Source: Carboxydothermus hydrogenoformans Z-2901 (lineage in GTDB: Bacteria; Bacillota; Z-2901; Carboxydothermales; Carboxydothermaceae). Taken from it: DNA of 64,000 bases. Below, piece by piece: positions 1 through 7,340 of this stretch. A program made the translations under genes and the position numbers. The first letter of the stretch is position 1; each line of letters starts with the position of its first letter. A model generated the notes under the pieces. The model was given only the letters and a program-made list of their open reading frames with translations, had not been told where the DNA came from and made no database searches. The stretch is from assembly GCF_000012865.1 (NCBI RefSeq), contig NC_007503.1, forward strand, positions 1,302,001 through 1,366,000. The letters are read 5' to 3'.

Positions 1-923
1 ACCTGGTAACAAAACATTTCCAGAGCAAGCTTAGCTTTATCATCCCCGGCAGATGCCCTTTCCTCAATATCTCTAAAGTCGCTGTAGCCAGATATTCCTA
101 AAACACCGCTCTTTTTATTTAAAATATCATTAACCTGAGCGGCCGACAATCCTTCCTTTTCTTGGATAAAGGTCACAATAGCTGGATCAATATTCCCCGA
201 ACGGGTTCCCATCAGAAGACCCTCTAAAGGAGTAAAACCCATAGAAGTATCTATCGATTTCCCTTCTTTTACCGCCGCCACACTTGAACCATTTCCCAGG
301 TGACAGGTAATTATTTTTAGTTCATTTAGTGGCTTTCCAAGGATTTCTGAAGCTTTATAGGCAACGTACTTGTGGGAAGTTCCGTGAAAACCATACCGTC
401 TAATCCCGTATTTTTCATACCAGTAATACGGTACGCCGTAAAGGTACGCTTTCCTGGGCATGGTCTGATGAAAAGCCGTATCAAAAACACCCACCTGCGG
501 AGTATTTGGCAGGAGTTTTTGACAAGCTCTTATGCCTAAAATATTTGGAGGGTTGTGCAAAGGAGCCAGGTTAACACATTCCTCAACAGCTTTAAGGATT
601 TCTTCATTGATAATAACTGAGCCGGAAAATTTTTCTCCACCATGCACAATTCTGTGGCCAATCGCAGTAATTTCTTCTAAATTACGCAAAATGCCGTATT
701 CTTCCCGTACTAACTCTTCTAAAACTGCATTAATTGCAACCTCATGATTGACAAAAGGTTGCTCCTTTTTGATTTTTTCCCGGCCGGGAAGATCAATTAT
801 TAACCGCGAACCTTCTAACCCAATCCTTTCTACCAAGCCTTTTGCTAATACCGTTTCCTTCTCCATGTCCAGTAACTGATATTTAAGGGATGAACTACCG
901 CAGTTTAGCACGAGTACTTTCAC
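1..923 (-). CDS. ackA: Acetate kinase, C-terminus beyond window
   Basis: Acetate kinase converts acetate and ATP to acetyl phosphate and ADP; with the adjacent pta it links acetyl-CoA to ATP synthesis. About 307 codons are present; the family is near 400 residues, so roughly 90 C-terminal residues lie beyond the left edge. The translation opens with the N-terminal phosphate-binding motif NCGSSSLK, followed by [18 protein letters not shown] (catalytic Asp region), [19 protein letters not shown] and the GTRSGNIDP region, all in family order. The start is a GTG at 921-923 preceded by an AAAGGGGG ribosome site; no ATG is in a suitable position. It follows pta closely, consistent with a pta-ackA operon. 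Confidence 0.96.
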   Translation of the reverse strand, partial: MKVLVLNCGSSSLKYQLLDMEKETVLAKGLVERIGLEGSRLIIDLPGREKIKKEQPFVNHEVAINAVLEELVREEYGILRNLEEITAIGHRIVHGGEKFSGSVIINEEILKAVEECVNLAPLHNPPNILGIRACQKLLPNTPQVGVFDTAFHQTMPRKAYLYGVPYYWYEKYGIRRYGFHGTSHKYVAYKASEILGKPLNELKIITCHLGNGSSVAAVKEGKSIDTSMGFTPLEGLLMGTRSGNIDPAIVTFIQEKEGLSAAQVNDILNKKSGVLGISGYSDFRDIEERASAGDDKAKLALEMFCYQ

Positions 924-951
924 AAAATATGCCCCCTTTTACGAAAATTTA

Positions 952-968
952 AAAGCGCCAAAGGCGCC
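952..968 (-). terminator. Intercistronic hairpin between pta and ackA
   Basis: Read on the minus strand, just after the pta stop codon, AAGGCGCC and GGCGCTTT form an 8-bp stem (one G-U pair) with a TTT loop, followed by a short T-rich stretch. It could be a weak terminator or an mRNA-processing or stabilising hairpin that lowers ackA relative to pta. The T-run is short, so full termination is unlikely. Confidence 0.4.
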
Positions 969-1973
969 TTAAATACCATAATATGATTGAACCGCAGTTA
1001 TAGCTACCAAGTTTACAATTTCATCCACACTACAGCCCCGGGACAAATCATTTACCGGCTTGGCCATACCCTGCAATATTGGTCCGATCGCTTCTCCCCC
1101 AGACATTCTCTGAGCAAGTTTATATCCTATGTTTCCCGACTGCAAATCGGGGAATATCAAAACATTTGCTCGTCCGGCCACTTCACTTCCAGGAGCTTTC
1201 TGGGCACCTACCGCAGGGACAATTGCCGCATCTACCTGAAGTTCTCCTTCAATTTTTAAATCGGGTCGGAGACGATTGGCAATTCGTGCGGCCTCCCGCA
1301 CTTTTTCAACCAACTCATGTTCGGCACTTCCTTTAGTTGAAAAAGATAACAATCCCACATAAGGAGTTATTCCTAACAACTTTTGCGCAGTCATAGCTGA
1401 TGCAATAGCAATTTCCGCTAACTGCTGGGAATTAGGATCGGGGTTAACAGCGCAATCGGCAAAAAGCATTATTCCATGCTCGCCAAATTGCGGATTAGGA
1501 ATTACCATAATAAATGCTCCGGAAACAACTGAAAACTCCGGCTTGGTTTTTATTATCTGTAAGGCCGGACGTAAAACATTGGGGGTTGGACTTAATGATC
1601 CTGCCACTAAACCATCGGCATCTTCAGCTTTAACCATAAGCGTTGCATAGTAAAGGGGATCATTTATTAGTTCATACGCTTTTTCCAAGGTCATTCCCTT
1701 ATTTTTTCTAAGTTCATACAAAAGATTAGCATATCTATCCCGGTTATTATCTTTTAACGGATCAATGATAGTAACTCCATTAAGATCTACATTTAAATTT
1801 TTTGCTCTTTCGGCAATTTCTTTTTCGTTGCCTAATAAAATTATTTTAGCTAATTGTTGATTGATAATTTCACTCGAAGCTTTAATAACACGATCATCTT
1901 TACTTTCCGGAAGTACAATTGTTCTTTTAAATTCTCGGGCTTTGCTTTTCACTTTTTCAATAAAATTTAACAT
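969..1973 (-). CDS. pta: Phosphate acetyltransferase
   Basis: Phosphotransacetylase interconverts acetyl-CoA plus phosphate and acetyl phosphate plus CoA; acetate kinase downstream then makes ATP. The 334-residue protein is the short, single-domain (class I) form. The conserved C-terminal half is intact: GSLSPT near residue 125, the KAPGSEVAGRAN stretch at 259-270, FPDL at 274-277, and RG at 312-313, which belong to the CoA and phosphate binding cleft. The ATG at 1971-1973 has a GGGAGG ribosome site. It is divergent from ylbJ and is the first gene of the pta-ackA unit. Confidence 0.96.
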   Translation of the reverse strand: MLNFIEKVKSKAREFKRTIVLPESKDDRVIKASSEIINQQLAKIILLGNEKEIAERAKNLNVDLNGVTIIDPLKDNNRDRYANLLYELRKNKGMTLEKAYELINDPLYYATLMVKAEDADGLVAGSLSPTPNVLRPALQIIKTKPEFSVVSGAFIMVIPNPQFGEHGIMLFADCAVNPDPNSQQLAEIAIASAMTAQKLLGITPYVGLLSFSTKGSAEHELVEKVREAARIANRLRPDLKIEGELQVDAAIVPAVGAQKAPGSEVAGRANVLIFPDLQSGNIGYKLAQRMSGGEAIGPILQGMAKPVNDLSRGCSVDEIVNLVAITAVQSYYGI

Positions 1974-2022
1974 AAAAAAGCCTCCCGACTTTTTTCAACA
2001 TTATTTTTACCAATTTATTTAT

Positions 2023-2051
2023 ATCATACCCAATAAAGTTTTTCTATCCAA
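2023..2051 (-). promoter_or_regulatory. Putative sigma-A promoter for pta-ackA
   Basis: On the minus strand, TTGGAT (2046-2051) and TATGAT (2023-2028) are separated by 17 bases, matching the vegetative -35/-10 arrangement in five of six bases for the -10. It lies about 50 bases upstream of the pta start. The region is very AT-rich, so chance matches are possible. Confidence 0.45.
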
Positions 2052-2110
2052 AATATTAAATTTTAAATTTTTTTATATTTCTTATATTTCAGACTCAGGA
2101 GTGAAAAGCT

Positions 2111-3196
2111 TTGTGGTTATTAGTAAGAAAAAATAAAGCCTGGTTATTATTTTTGTTTTTTCTTATTTTCATTTTAAACCCAATGGCAGTTTACCAGGGT
2201 GCAAAGTCCGGGGTAGACCTGTGGCTGCAAATCATCATTCCTACCTTACTTCCTTTTTTCATAGTAGCTGAACTTTTAAATAAAAACGATGTGTTTTTAA
2301 TGCTTGGTTCCATTTTCGAGTTTATTTTAAGGCCTCTTTTCAACGTTCCGGGAGTTGCAGCCCTATCGATTGTTATGGGATTTATGTCCGGTTTCCCGGT
2401 AGGCAGCATTGTGGTTGCAAACCTTAGGGAGCAAAAGTTAATCACCCGGGAAGAAGGAGAACGGCTTTTAGCGTTCACCAATAACGTAAGTCCCCTTTTT
2501 CTTATATCAACCGTAGGCATAACATTGTTTAACAACCCCCTTTACGGTTCATTTTTGTTAATCGGCCATTACGGTGCAAGTATAACAATAGGTTTGATCT
2601 TGGGAATTGGTGCACGGAGAAAAAGAGAAATAAGTAAATCGACAAATTTTGCGATCATAACTTCTTCTTCCAATCTTCCATTCGGCAAAACTCTCCAAGA
2701 AGCCATTGAAACTGCTTTTCACAAAATATTTTTAGTGGGGGGCTTTATTATCTTTTTTGCTGTGGTAATATCGTTAGCCGAAAAAACTTTTTTACCAAAT
2801 TCCGGAATAATAACAGCCCTTTTTGCTGGTTTCTTGGAAATTTCCAACGGAATAAAAAAAATTGCGGAGTTAAATTTCACTCCGCTAACAAAATTTATCT
2901 TAACGAGTTTTATTTTAAGTTTTGGAGGAATTTCAGTACTGGCCCAAATTATAGCCCTAATTTCCAGAACTGATTTAACAGCAAAGCTTTACTTAAAAAC
3001 ACGGCCACTGCACGGTCTATTAAGTACTGGAATTTCAACTATGCTTTTCTTAAAAGTTACCATGCCGGTTGCTACAGGACAAAATTCTCCAATTTTAAAT
3101 TCCCCAAAACTTTTGTCAATTTCAGTAGTTTCAGCTTTGGTATTTTACCTTTTTCTTCATTTTTTAAAAAAGCTTTCAAAAAAATTTATTTCTTAA
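2111..3196 (+). CDS. ylbJ: Sporulation integral membrane protein YlbJ
   Basis: YlbJ is a polytopic membrane protein of the nucleoside-recognition/Gate superfamily, needed in Bacillus subtilis for normal, heat-resistant spores; its transported substrate is unknown. The 361-residue product has about eight hydrophobic segments, starting with a strong one at residues 10-28. It contains GFMSGFPVGS near residue 90 and FTNNVSPLFL near 122, which are hallmarks of the family. The start is TTG at 2111, chosen because AGGAG lies six to seven bases upstream. In B. subtilis ylbJ neighbours the rsmD and coaD homologues, as here, although here it is convergent with them. Its last 11 bases overlap the end of the next gene. 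Confidence 0.9.
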   Translation: MWLLVRKNKAWLLFLFFLIFILNPMAVYQGAKSGVDLWLQIIIPTLLPFFIVAELLNKNDVFLMLGSIFEFILRPLFNVPGVAALSIVMGFMSGFPVGSIVVANLREQKLITREEGERLLAFTNNVSPLFLISTVGITLFNNPLYGSFLLIGHYGASITIGLILGIGARRKREISKSTNFAIITSSSNLPFGKTLQEAIETAFHKIFLVGGFIIFFAVVISLAEKTFLPNSGIITALFAGFLEISNGIKKIAELNFTPLTKFILTSFILSFGGISVLAQIIALISRTDLTAKLYLKTRPLHGLLSTGISTMLFLKVTMPVATGQNSPILNSPKLLSISVVSALVFYLFLHFLKKLSKKFIS

Positions 3197-3626
3197 GTTC
3201 TTCAAGACCTTTTGTTACTTCCTGTAAAGCGGCATTTAAATTAAAAGCCAGCTTTTCCAAAACCTCTACCGCATACTGCCGCGCCCCCTGCTTTAATTCA
3301 AGGGCGGTACTATTGGCTTTTGCAATAATCTCTCTTGCTCTTTCCTCGGCAATCTTAAGCATTTCCGATTCGCTTAACCACTTTTCCCCTTGCTGCTTTG
3401 CTCTTTCCAAAATCTCCTCCGCCTCTATTTTAGCTTTGGCTAAAAGATTTTCCCTGGATTCAAGAACTCCCTTAGCTTTACTTATTTCATCCGGCAAGAT
3501 ACTCCTAATTTTATCAATATACATCAGCAGTTGTTCCTCATCCATTAAAACTTTTCCTGTTAAGGGAATTTTAGGACTATCAATTATTTTATCTTCAAGC
3601 TCCTCTAATATTTTCAATATATCCAT
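3186..3626 (-). CDS. Coiled-coil protein resembling ATP synthase b subunit
   Basis: This 146-residue protein is predicted to be almost entirely alpha-helical and charged, with Ala/Glu/Lys-rich heptads from about residue 50 to the end. Similar proteins are found next to coaD in clostridia and are often annotated as ATPase-like or F0 b-like, but it lacks an N-terminal membrane anchor, so it is not a real b subunit. The function is unknown. A DivIVA-like or scaffold role is only a possibility. The ATG at 3624-3626 has GGAAGGG upstream and starts three bases after the coaD stop, so it is the last gene of rsmD-coaD-this gene. Its 3' end overlaps ylbJ by 11 bases on the opposite strand. Confidence 0.75.
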   Translation of the reverse strand: MDILKILEELEDKIIDSPKIPLTGKVLMDEEQLLMYIDKIRSILPDEISKAKGVLESRENLLAKAKIEAEEILERAKQQGEKWLSESEMLKIAEERAREIIAKANSTALELKQGARQYAVEVLEKLAFNLNAALQEVTKGLEELKK

Positions 3627-3629
3627 TCA

Positions 3630-4118
3630 TTAACACCCTTCCTTCTGAAATTTTTCCCTTAATTTTAATTCGACATATTCAGGTACCAATCCTTTTAAAC
3701 ATCCTCCATACATAGCTACTTCCTTTACAGCACTTGAACTTATGAACGAATATTCTGCTTTGGTCATTAAAAAAATAGTTTCAACCCACGGCACCAACTT
3801 TTTATTGGTTAAAGCCATCATAAATTCATTTTCAAAATCCGAAATAGCTCTAAGTCCCCGAATTATAACCTGAGCGTTTTTGGCTTTTAAATAATTAACC
3901 GTTAAGCCCTCAAAACTATCGATTTCAATATTAGGGTAATATTTCAACGTTTCCCGCAACATATCCAAGCGTTCTTCCAGGGTAAATAAAGGTTTTTTCA
4001 TTGGATTTTTGGCAATAGCAACAATTAAACGGTCAAAAAGCTCGGCCGCTCTTTCAATAATATCCAGATGACCGTTGGTTATAGGATCAAAACTACCCGG
4101 ATAAACTGCTATGCGCAA
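3630..4118 (-). CDS. coaD: Phosphopantetheine adenylyltransferase
   Basis: CoaD transfers AMP from ATP to 4'-phosphopantetheine, the penultimate step of coenzyme A synthesis. The 162-residue length is normal. It has the nucleotidyltransferase motif TNGH at residues 14-17 after PGSFDP, the RGLRAISDFE substrate-binding segment near residue 90, and the C-terminal ISSSAVKE motif. The start is TTG at 4116-4118 with GAGGGGGAG upstream. It begins one base after the rsmD stop, so the two are translationally close. The rsmD-coaD order is conserved in Firmicutes. The coaBC gene of the same pathway is near 26 kb. Confidence 0.95.
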   Translation of the reverse strand: MRIAVYPGSFDPITNGHLDIIERAAELFDRLIVAIAKNPMKKPLFTLEERLDMLRETLKYYPNIEIDSFEGLTVNYLKAKNAQVIIRGLRAISDFENEFMMALTNKKLVPWVETIFLMTKAEYSFISSSAVKEVAMYGGCLKGLVPEYVELKLREKFQKEGC

Positions 4119-4119
4119 A

Positions 4120-4674
4120 TTATTCTCCCCCTCGCTTTAATTGATAAAACCCCAGTAACGTATTCCCGTATACAGCTTCCCTTATCAACCCCAGCTTTTC
4201 AGAGCTTATATTTAAACCAATTTTTTTTGCCGTTTCAACCACGATAAGACCGGTTTCTTTTAGTAACCCTAATTGTAAAATAGTCAATACCGCCCTTTCT
4301 TCAAAACCATATCCGTAGGGCGGGTCCAAAAATATCAAATCAAACTTCTCATTAATGTGGGGTAAAATTTTAAAAATATCTCCTAAAATCGCTTTTGCCC
4401 GGTCCCCATAGCCTAAATTTTCAATATTTCGGCGCAAACAGCTAAAAGCTTCTCTATCGGCTTCAATAAAATAAGAAAACTTAGCCCCCCGACTTAATGC
4501 TTCCAAGCCAAGGTTTCCGGTTCCCGCAAAACCATCAAGGACAACCGCATCTATTACCCTATACCCTAAAATATTAAACATCGCTTCTTTAACCCGGTCC
4601 GAAGTTGGTCTGGTTTTTAAGCCTTTAGGTGCAATTAATTTTCTACCCCGGGCATCTCCTGTTATTATCCTCAT
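4120..4674 (-). CDS. rsmD: 16S rRNA (guanine966-N2)-methyltransferase
   Basis: RsmD methylates G966 of 16S rRNA in the 30S subunit using S-adenosylmethionine. The 184-residue protein has the AdoMet-binding loop DGFAGTGNLGLEA near residue 47 and the catalytic FLDPPYG motif (DPPY type, N2-guanine or N6-adenine methylation) near 115. The N-terminal RIITGDARGRKL stretch with TRPTSDRVKEA is typical of RsmD. It starts at ATG 4672-4674, with GGTGG as a modest ribosome site. It is followed by coaD one base later. The upstream intergenic region contains strong inverted repeats described separately. Confidence 0.94.
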   Translation of the reverse strand: MRIITGDARGRKLIAPKGLKTRPTSDRVKEAMFNILGYRVIDAVVLDGFAGTGNLGLEALSRGAKFSYFIEADREAFSCLRRNIENLGYGDRAKAILGDIFKILPHINEKFDLIFLDPPYGYGFEERAVLTILQLGLLKETGLIVVETAKKIGLNISSEKLGLIREAVYGNTLLGFYQLKRGGE

Positions 4675-4704
4675 TTTTTACCACCATCAATGTATAATTT
4701 TAAT

Positions 4705-4820
4705 GTTTGGCGGAAATACTACCTAATGCTCCGGAAGAGAGCAAATTCTATACACCCTCCCCCATTTGCTCTTCCTCCGGTTTCTCCTCTCTTTGCTGGC
4801 GTAATGCCAGCATTTTTTTT
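4705..4820 (+). ncRNA. Putative small RNA with C-rich loops
   Basis: The plus strand here has no plausible protein gene but has the architecture of a small regulatory RNA. A perfect TATAAT lies at 4693-4698, though without a convincing -35. A hairpin follows, with arms 4731-4746 and 4764-4780 (nine perfect base pairs, a small internal loop, then five more) and a loop containing CACCCTCCCCC. A single-stranded CT-rich segment at 4781-4793 comes next, and then a terminator hairpin at 4794-4820. C-rich unpaired segments are the usual seed for sRNAs that pair with Shine-Dalgarno sites, such as RsaE/RoxS of other Firmicutes; homology to those is not claimed. The alternative is an rsmD leader on the opposite strand. 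Confidence 0.4.
4794..4820 (+). terminator. Intrinsic terminator on plus strand
   Basis: TGCTGGC and GCCAGCA form a perfect 7-bp stem with loop GTAAT, directly followed by eight T residues on the plus strand. No T-run follows on the minus strand, so it does not serve the minus-strand gene whose stop codon it touches. No plus-strand protein gene lies upstream, which supports a separate short transcript. Confidence 0.65.
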
Positions 4821-5466
4821 AAAGATACTGCAAAATATCTTTTATCCTAATTTCATAATTTTCTTTTTTCCAAAAAATATTCTTAGGATAATAATTTACA
4901 TTTAGTTTTGGTTTTACAGCACGAGTCCAATAAGGAGTTAAACCATACTCCCTTAAATATAATAAATATTCCCGGACCAAAGCATCCTCTCCTAAATTAA
5001 CAACTGCCATGCGAATTGTTTCCGTTTCCTCGGTAGTTGGAATACAATAAAAACTGCGGCAAACAAAAGGCCGAAAGGCATAAATTTCACATTTTCTATC
5101 TTTTTCATTTAAAAACACACAAGCTCCATTTTCATTTCTTTTTAAAATTATATCAATTTCCCAACCTTTAATAAATATTTCAGTATAATCTCGTAGAAAA
5201 TGATAAAGGTCAATATTTTGTCCATTTTTTTCCCCTAATCCTCTTCGAAGCATAATAACATCAACATTAGTTAAAGGAATTCTTTCATAACAACATTTTA
5301 TACAGTTAAGACAACTTTTTGTTCCTGCTTCCCGGTAATATTCCCCTGCTTCTACAAGGTTTTCCAACGCTTTAAGGTAGTCGGTAACGGTAGCATCGGG
5401 ATCTATTTTTAAAGCGTACCCTCTTAAATTGGCAATAATTTTTGCGATAATTTCCACTTTTTGCAA
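4819..5466 (-). CDS. YkgJ-family cysteine cluster protein
   Basis: The protein belongs to the YkgJ/zinc- or iron-chelating cysteine cluster family, whose molecular function is unclear. The 215 residues include two Cys groups that define the family: CLNCIKCC near residue 55, and Cys116-to-Cys140-region residues in which CVFL, KCEIY and VCRSFYC are spaced as expected for a metal site. The start is TTG at 5464-5466 with GGGAGG upstream; no ATG fits better. It is divergent from gpr and precedes rsmD by about 145 bases. No signal peptide or membrane segment is evident, so it is probably cytoplasmic. A role in modifying a methylated or sporulation protein cannot be inferred. Confidence 0.8.
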   Translation of the reverse strand: MQKVEIIAKIIANLRGYALKIDPDATVTDYLKALENLVEAGEYYREAGTKSCLNCIKCCYERIPLTNVDVIMLRRGLGEKNGQNIDLYHFLRDYTEIFIKGWEIDIILKRNENGACVFLNEKDRKCEIYAFRPFVCRSFYCIPTTEETETIRMAVVNLGEDALVREYLLYLREYGLTPYWTRAVKPKLNVNYYPKNIFWKKENYEIRIKDILQYL

Positions 5467-5529
5467 GAACCCTTTCCTCCCTTATAAAATTTCTTCCTTT
5501 GTCACACACTACTCGCTGAGGTGATAATT

Positions 5530-6513
5530 TTGGCAATAATGGAGCTTCTTAATACTTTAGGAGTAACAATTGACATGGCCGTTGAAGCCCACGAATTATT
5601 AAGAGGTGAAGCGGGGATTGAAATTCCCGGAGTTAAAGTGATTAAAGATAAAAAGGAAAATTATGAAATAACCAAAGTTGAAATTCTAAACGAGCAGGGT
5701 GCAGCTCACTTGCAAAAACCCATCGGGAATTATGTTACAATTGATGCCCCGGTGCTTCGAAGTCAAAACAGAACTGCCCAGAAAGAAATTATGTTGGCCT
5801 TGGCAAATATTCTAAAAACAATGCTAACAATAAATGATGAGCGACCCATATTAATAGTAGGGCTTGGAAACTGGCACGCCACTCCCGACGCGCTGGGCCC
5901 AAAAGTGGTAGACAATATTTTCGTTACGCGCCATTTGTTTAACTTAAAACATGAAGCCCTGAGCAAGGGTTTTAAAAATGTTGCAGCTATTTCCCCCGGA
6001 GTCTTAGGTATTACAGGAATTGAAACGGTAGAAATTGTTCAAGGCATTGTTGAAAAAATCAATCCTTCCTTTGTAATTGCCGTAGATGCTTTAGCTGCCG
6101 CCAATGTAGAAAGAATTTGTTCTTCTATTCAAATTGCAGATACAGGAATAAATCCAGGATCAGGGATAGGGAACCAACGTCCAGGATTAAATCGTGAAGT
6201 TTTGGGAATTCCGGTAATCGCCATTGGCTGCCCAACGGTGGTTAACGCAGCTATTATCGCCAAAAATACCCTGGAAATGTTTTTAGATAAATTCAGTTCA
6301 TCAAAACAATTTTACCAATTTTTAAAAGCCAGGCAAGCGGGAATAATTACCTTAGTCCGGGAAGTTTTAGAGCCATTTACTAATAATCTTACGGTAACAC
6401 CAAAAGAAATTGATTTTTTATTGTTAAATCTTGCTAAAGTAATAGCCGGGGGCATTACCATGGCAGTACACGAAAACGTCCAGCCGGAAAATGTGGAAAT
6501 CTACTTAAATTAA
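5530..6513 (+). CDS. gpr: Germination protease GPR
   Basis: GPR is the aspartic-type endoprotease (family A25) that degrades the small acid-soluble spore proteins during germination, releasing amino acids and uncovering DNA. The product is about 327 residues, near clostridial GPR length. It has the N-terminal IDMAVEAHE segment around the autoprocessing region, and VGLGNWHATPDALGPKVV, AISPGVLGITGIET and IAVDALAA motifs that are conserved throughout the family. I place the start at TTG 5530 because GAGGTGAT lies six bases upstream; GTG 5521 overlaps that site and ATG 5539 is farther. It faces the SASP genes immediately downstream on the other strand, its natural substrates. Confidence 0.93.
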   Translation: MAIMELLNTLGVTIDMAVEAHELLRGEAGIEIPGVKVIKDKKENYEITKVEILNEQGAAHLQKPIGNYVTIDAPVLRSQNRTAQKEIMLALANILKTMLTINDERPILIVGLGNWHATPDALGPKVVDNIFVTRHLFNLKHEALSKGFKNVAAISPGVLGITGIETVEIVQGIVEKINPSFVIAVDALAAANVERICSSIQIADTGINPGSGIGNQRPGLNREVLGIPVIAIGCPTVVNAAIIAKNTLEMFLDKFSSSKQFYQFLKARQAGIITLVREVLEPFTNNLTVTPKEIDFLLLNLAKVIAGGITMAVHENVQPENVEIYLN

Positions 6514-6514
6514 A

Positions 6515-6543
6515 GGGGACAGGAGGTTAACCCCCTCTGCCCC
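6515..6543. terminator. Hairpin between convergent gpr and SASP genes
   Basis: GGGG-(A)CAGGAGG and CCCCCTCTG-CCCC form an imperfect hairpin with a TTAA loop. On the minus strand it is followed by TTTAATTT, so it can end the SASP transcript. On the plus strand the T-run is missing and termination of gpr would be weaker. Confidence 0.45.
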
Positions 6544-6555
6544 ACAAAAAGTTAG

Positions 6556-6759
6556 TTAGACTTTTCCAGAAAGCTGTTGCTCCGCTTGCTGAATTAATTT
6601 TTTGACCATATTGCCCCCTAATCTACCCCATTGTTTTGCCGGGATATCGCCACCATATTGTCCCGGCTGAACATTAACTCCAACTTCCCGGGCAGTTTCC
6701 CATTTTAATTGTTCTAAGGCTTGCTTGGCTTGAGGTACTACCACTTCATTTCGTGCCAT
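6556..6759 (-). CDS. Alpha/beta-type small acid-soluble spore protein (copy 2)
   Basis: Alpha/beta SASPs coat DNA in dormant spores, force an A-like conformation and protect against UV and heat; GPR destroys them at germination. The 67-residue protein has the conserved N-terminal half with a GPR-site-like WETAREVG segment, and the C-terminal DNA-binding half AKQWGRLGGNMVKKLI. The ATG at 6757-6759 has AAGGAGG upstream. It is the second of two tandem genes 16 bases apart and almost identical in protein sequence, probably co-transcribed. In Bacillus such genes depend on sigma-G; no confident sigma-G promoter is visible here. Confidence 0.95.
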   Translation of the reverse strand: MARNEVVVPQAKQALEQLKWETAREVGVNVQPGQYGGDIPAKQWGRLGGNMVKKLIQQAEQQLSGKV

Positions 6760-6775
6760 TTTTTATGCCTCCTTT

Positions 6776-6988
6776 TTAGGTAGTAGGAAATTGACCACTT
6801 AACTGGGATTCCGCTTGCTGAATTAACTTTTTGACCATATTGCCACCTAATCTACCCCATTGTTTTGCCGGAATGTCTCCACCATATTGTCCCGGTTGAA
6901 TATTAAGCCCAACTTCCCGAGCAGTTTCCCACTTGAACTGCTCTAAAGCCTGTTTGGCCTGAGGCACTATAATTTCATTCCGAGCCAT
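6776..6988 (-). CDS. Alpha/beta-type small acid-soluble spore protein (copy 1)
   Basis: This 70-residue spore DNA-binding protein is a tandem paralogue of the gene at 6556-6759, and has the same WETAREVG and WGRLGGNMVKKLI blocks. It differs mainly at the ends (SQLSGQFPTT tail). I place the start at ATG 6986-6988 because AGGAGGTGA lies five bases upstream; an in-frame GTG at 6995-6997 falls inside that ribosome site and is unlikely. The high nucleotide similarity between the two copies points to a fairly recent duplication or gene conversion. Proximity to gpr fits a spore protein storage and degradation neighbourhood. Confidence 0.95.
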   Translation of the reverse strand: MARNEIIVPQAKQALEQFKWETAREVGLNIQPGQYGGDIPAKQWGRLGGNMVKKLIQQAESQLSGQFPTT

Positions 6989-7057
6989 CTTTATCACCTC
7001 CTTTTCTGGATTGGTACTCTTATTTTTTCTCGGTTAATTTTTTTTATGCGAGTAAGA

Positions 7058-7210
7058 TTAATCCTCAACTGGCTTGATATTCTCATTTCCGGTATTTTTT
7101 GTTTTTAAAATAACTTTGTTTACGTCAACCCCGACTTCATTGGCCAATTCAAACATAAACTGCCGGTGTTCGGGAGTAAGCTCAAAATTTTTTTTAGCTT
7201 TCTTAGGCAT
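7058..7210 (-). CDS. 50-residue SASP-like protein with GPR-site-like motif
   Basis: This gene is too short for usual gene calling. ATG at 7208-7210 is preceded by AGGAGGTG at ideal spacing, and the frame stays open for 50 codons to TAA. The protein starts basic (PKKAKK), continues ELTPEHRQF and then FELANEVGVD at residues 20-29. That segment resembles the (E)(I/F)A(S/N)E(F/L/V)GV core at which GPR cuts alpha/beta SASPs. The C-terminal Gly-Gly DNA-binding half of SASPs is absent; the tail is Lys/Asn-rich. It lies directly upstream of the two SASP genes on the same strand. It may be a shortened SASP relative or an amino-acid reserve protein. Function is inferred only. Confidence 0.7.
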   Translation of the reverse strand: MPKKAKKNFELTPEHRQFMFELANEVGVDVNKVILKTKNTGNENIKPVED

Positions 7211-7340
7211 TTTTTCACCTCCTCTTGAAAATTAGTTTTTATTCAGCACCAAAACTTTATAACAAGAAAACAAAAATTTTATCGGTATTTTTATTTGTAA
7301 AATTGGTAATAATAAAAAAAAATTACGGGAGGAAGCAAAA

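Noticed and set aside
2052-2110. Possible sporulation sigma-E promoter for ylbJ
   Set aside because: A CATACC-like sequence is present upstream, but the -35 and spacing do not match convincingly in this AT-rich stretch.
4690-4905. Plus-strand open frame of 71 codons over the intergenic repeats
   Set aside because: The frame runs through both hairpins and a terminator and into antisense of the cysteine-cluster gene; the composition looks noncoding. The RNA reading is preferred.
7211-7340. AT-rich 130-base gap between the two small genes, considered for an origin or repeat array
   Set aside because: No repeated DnaA boxes, direct repeats or clear palindromes were found; it is most simply a divergent promoter region.
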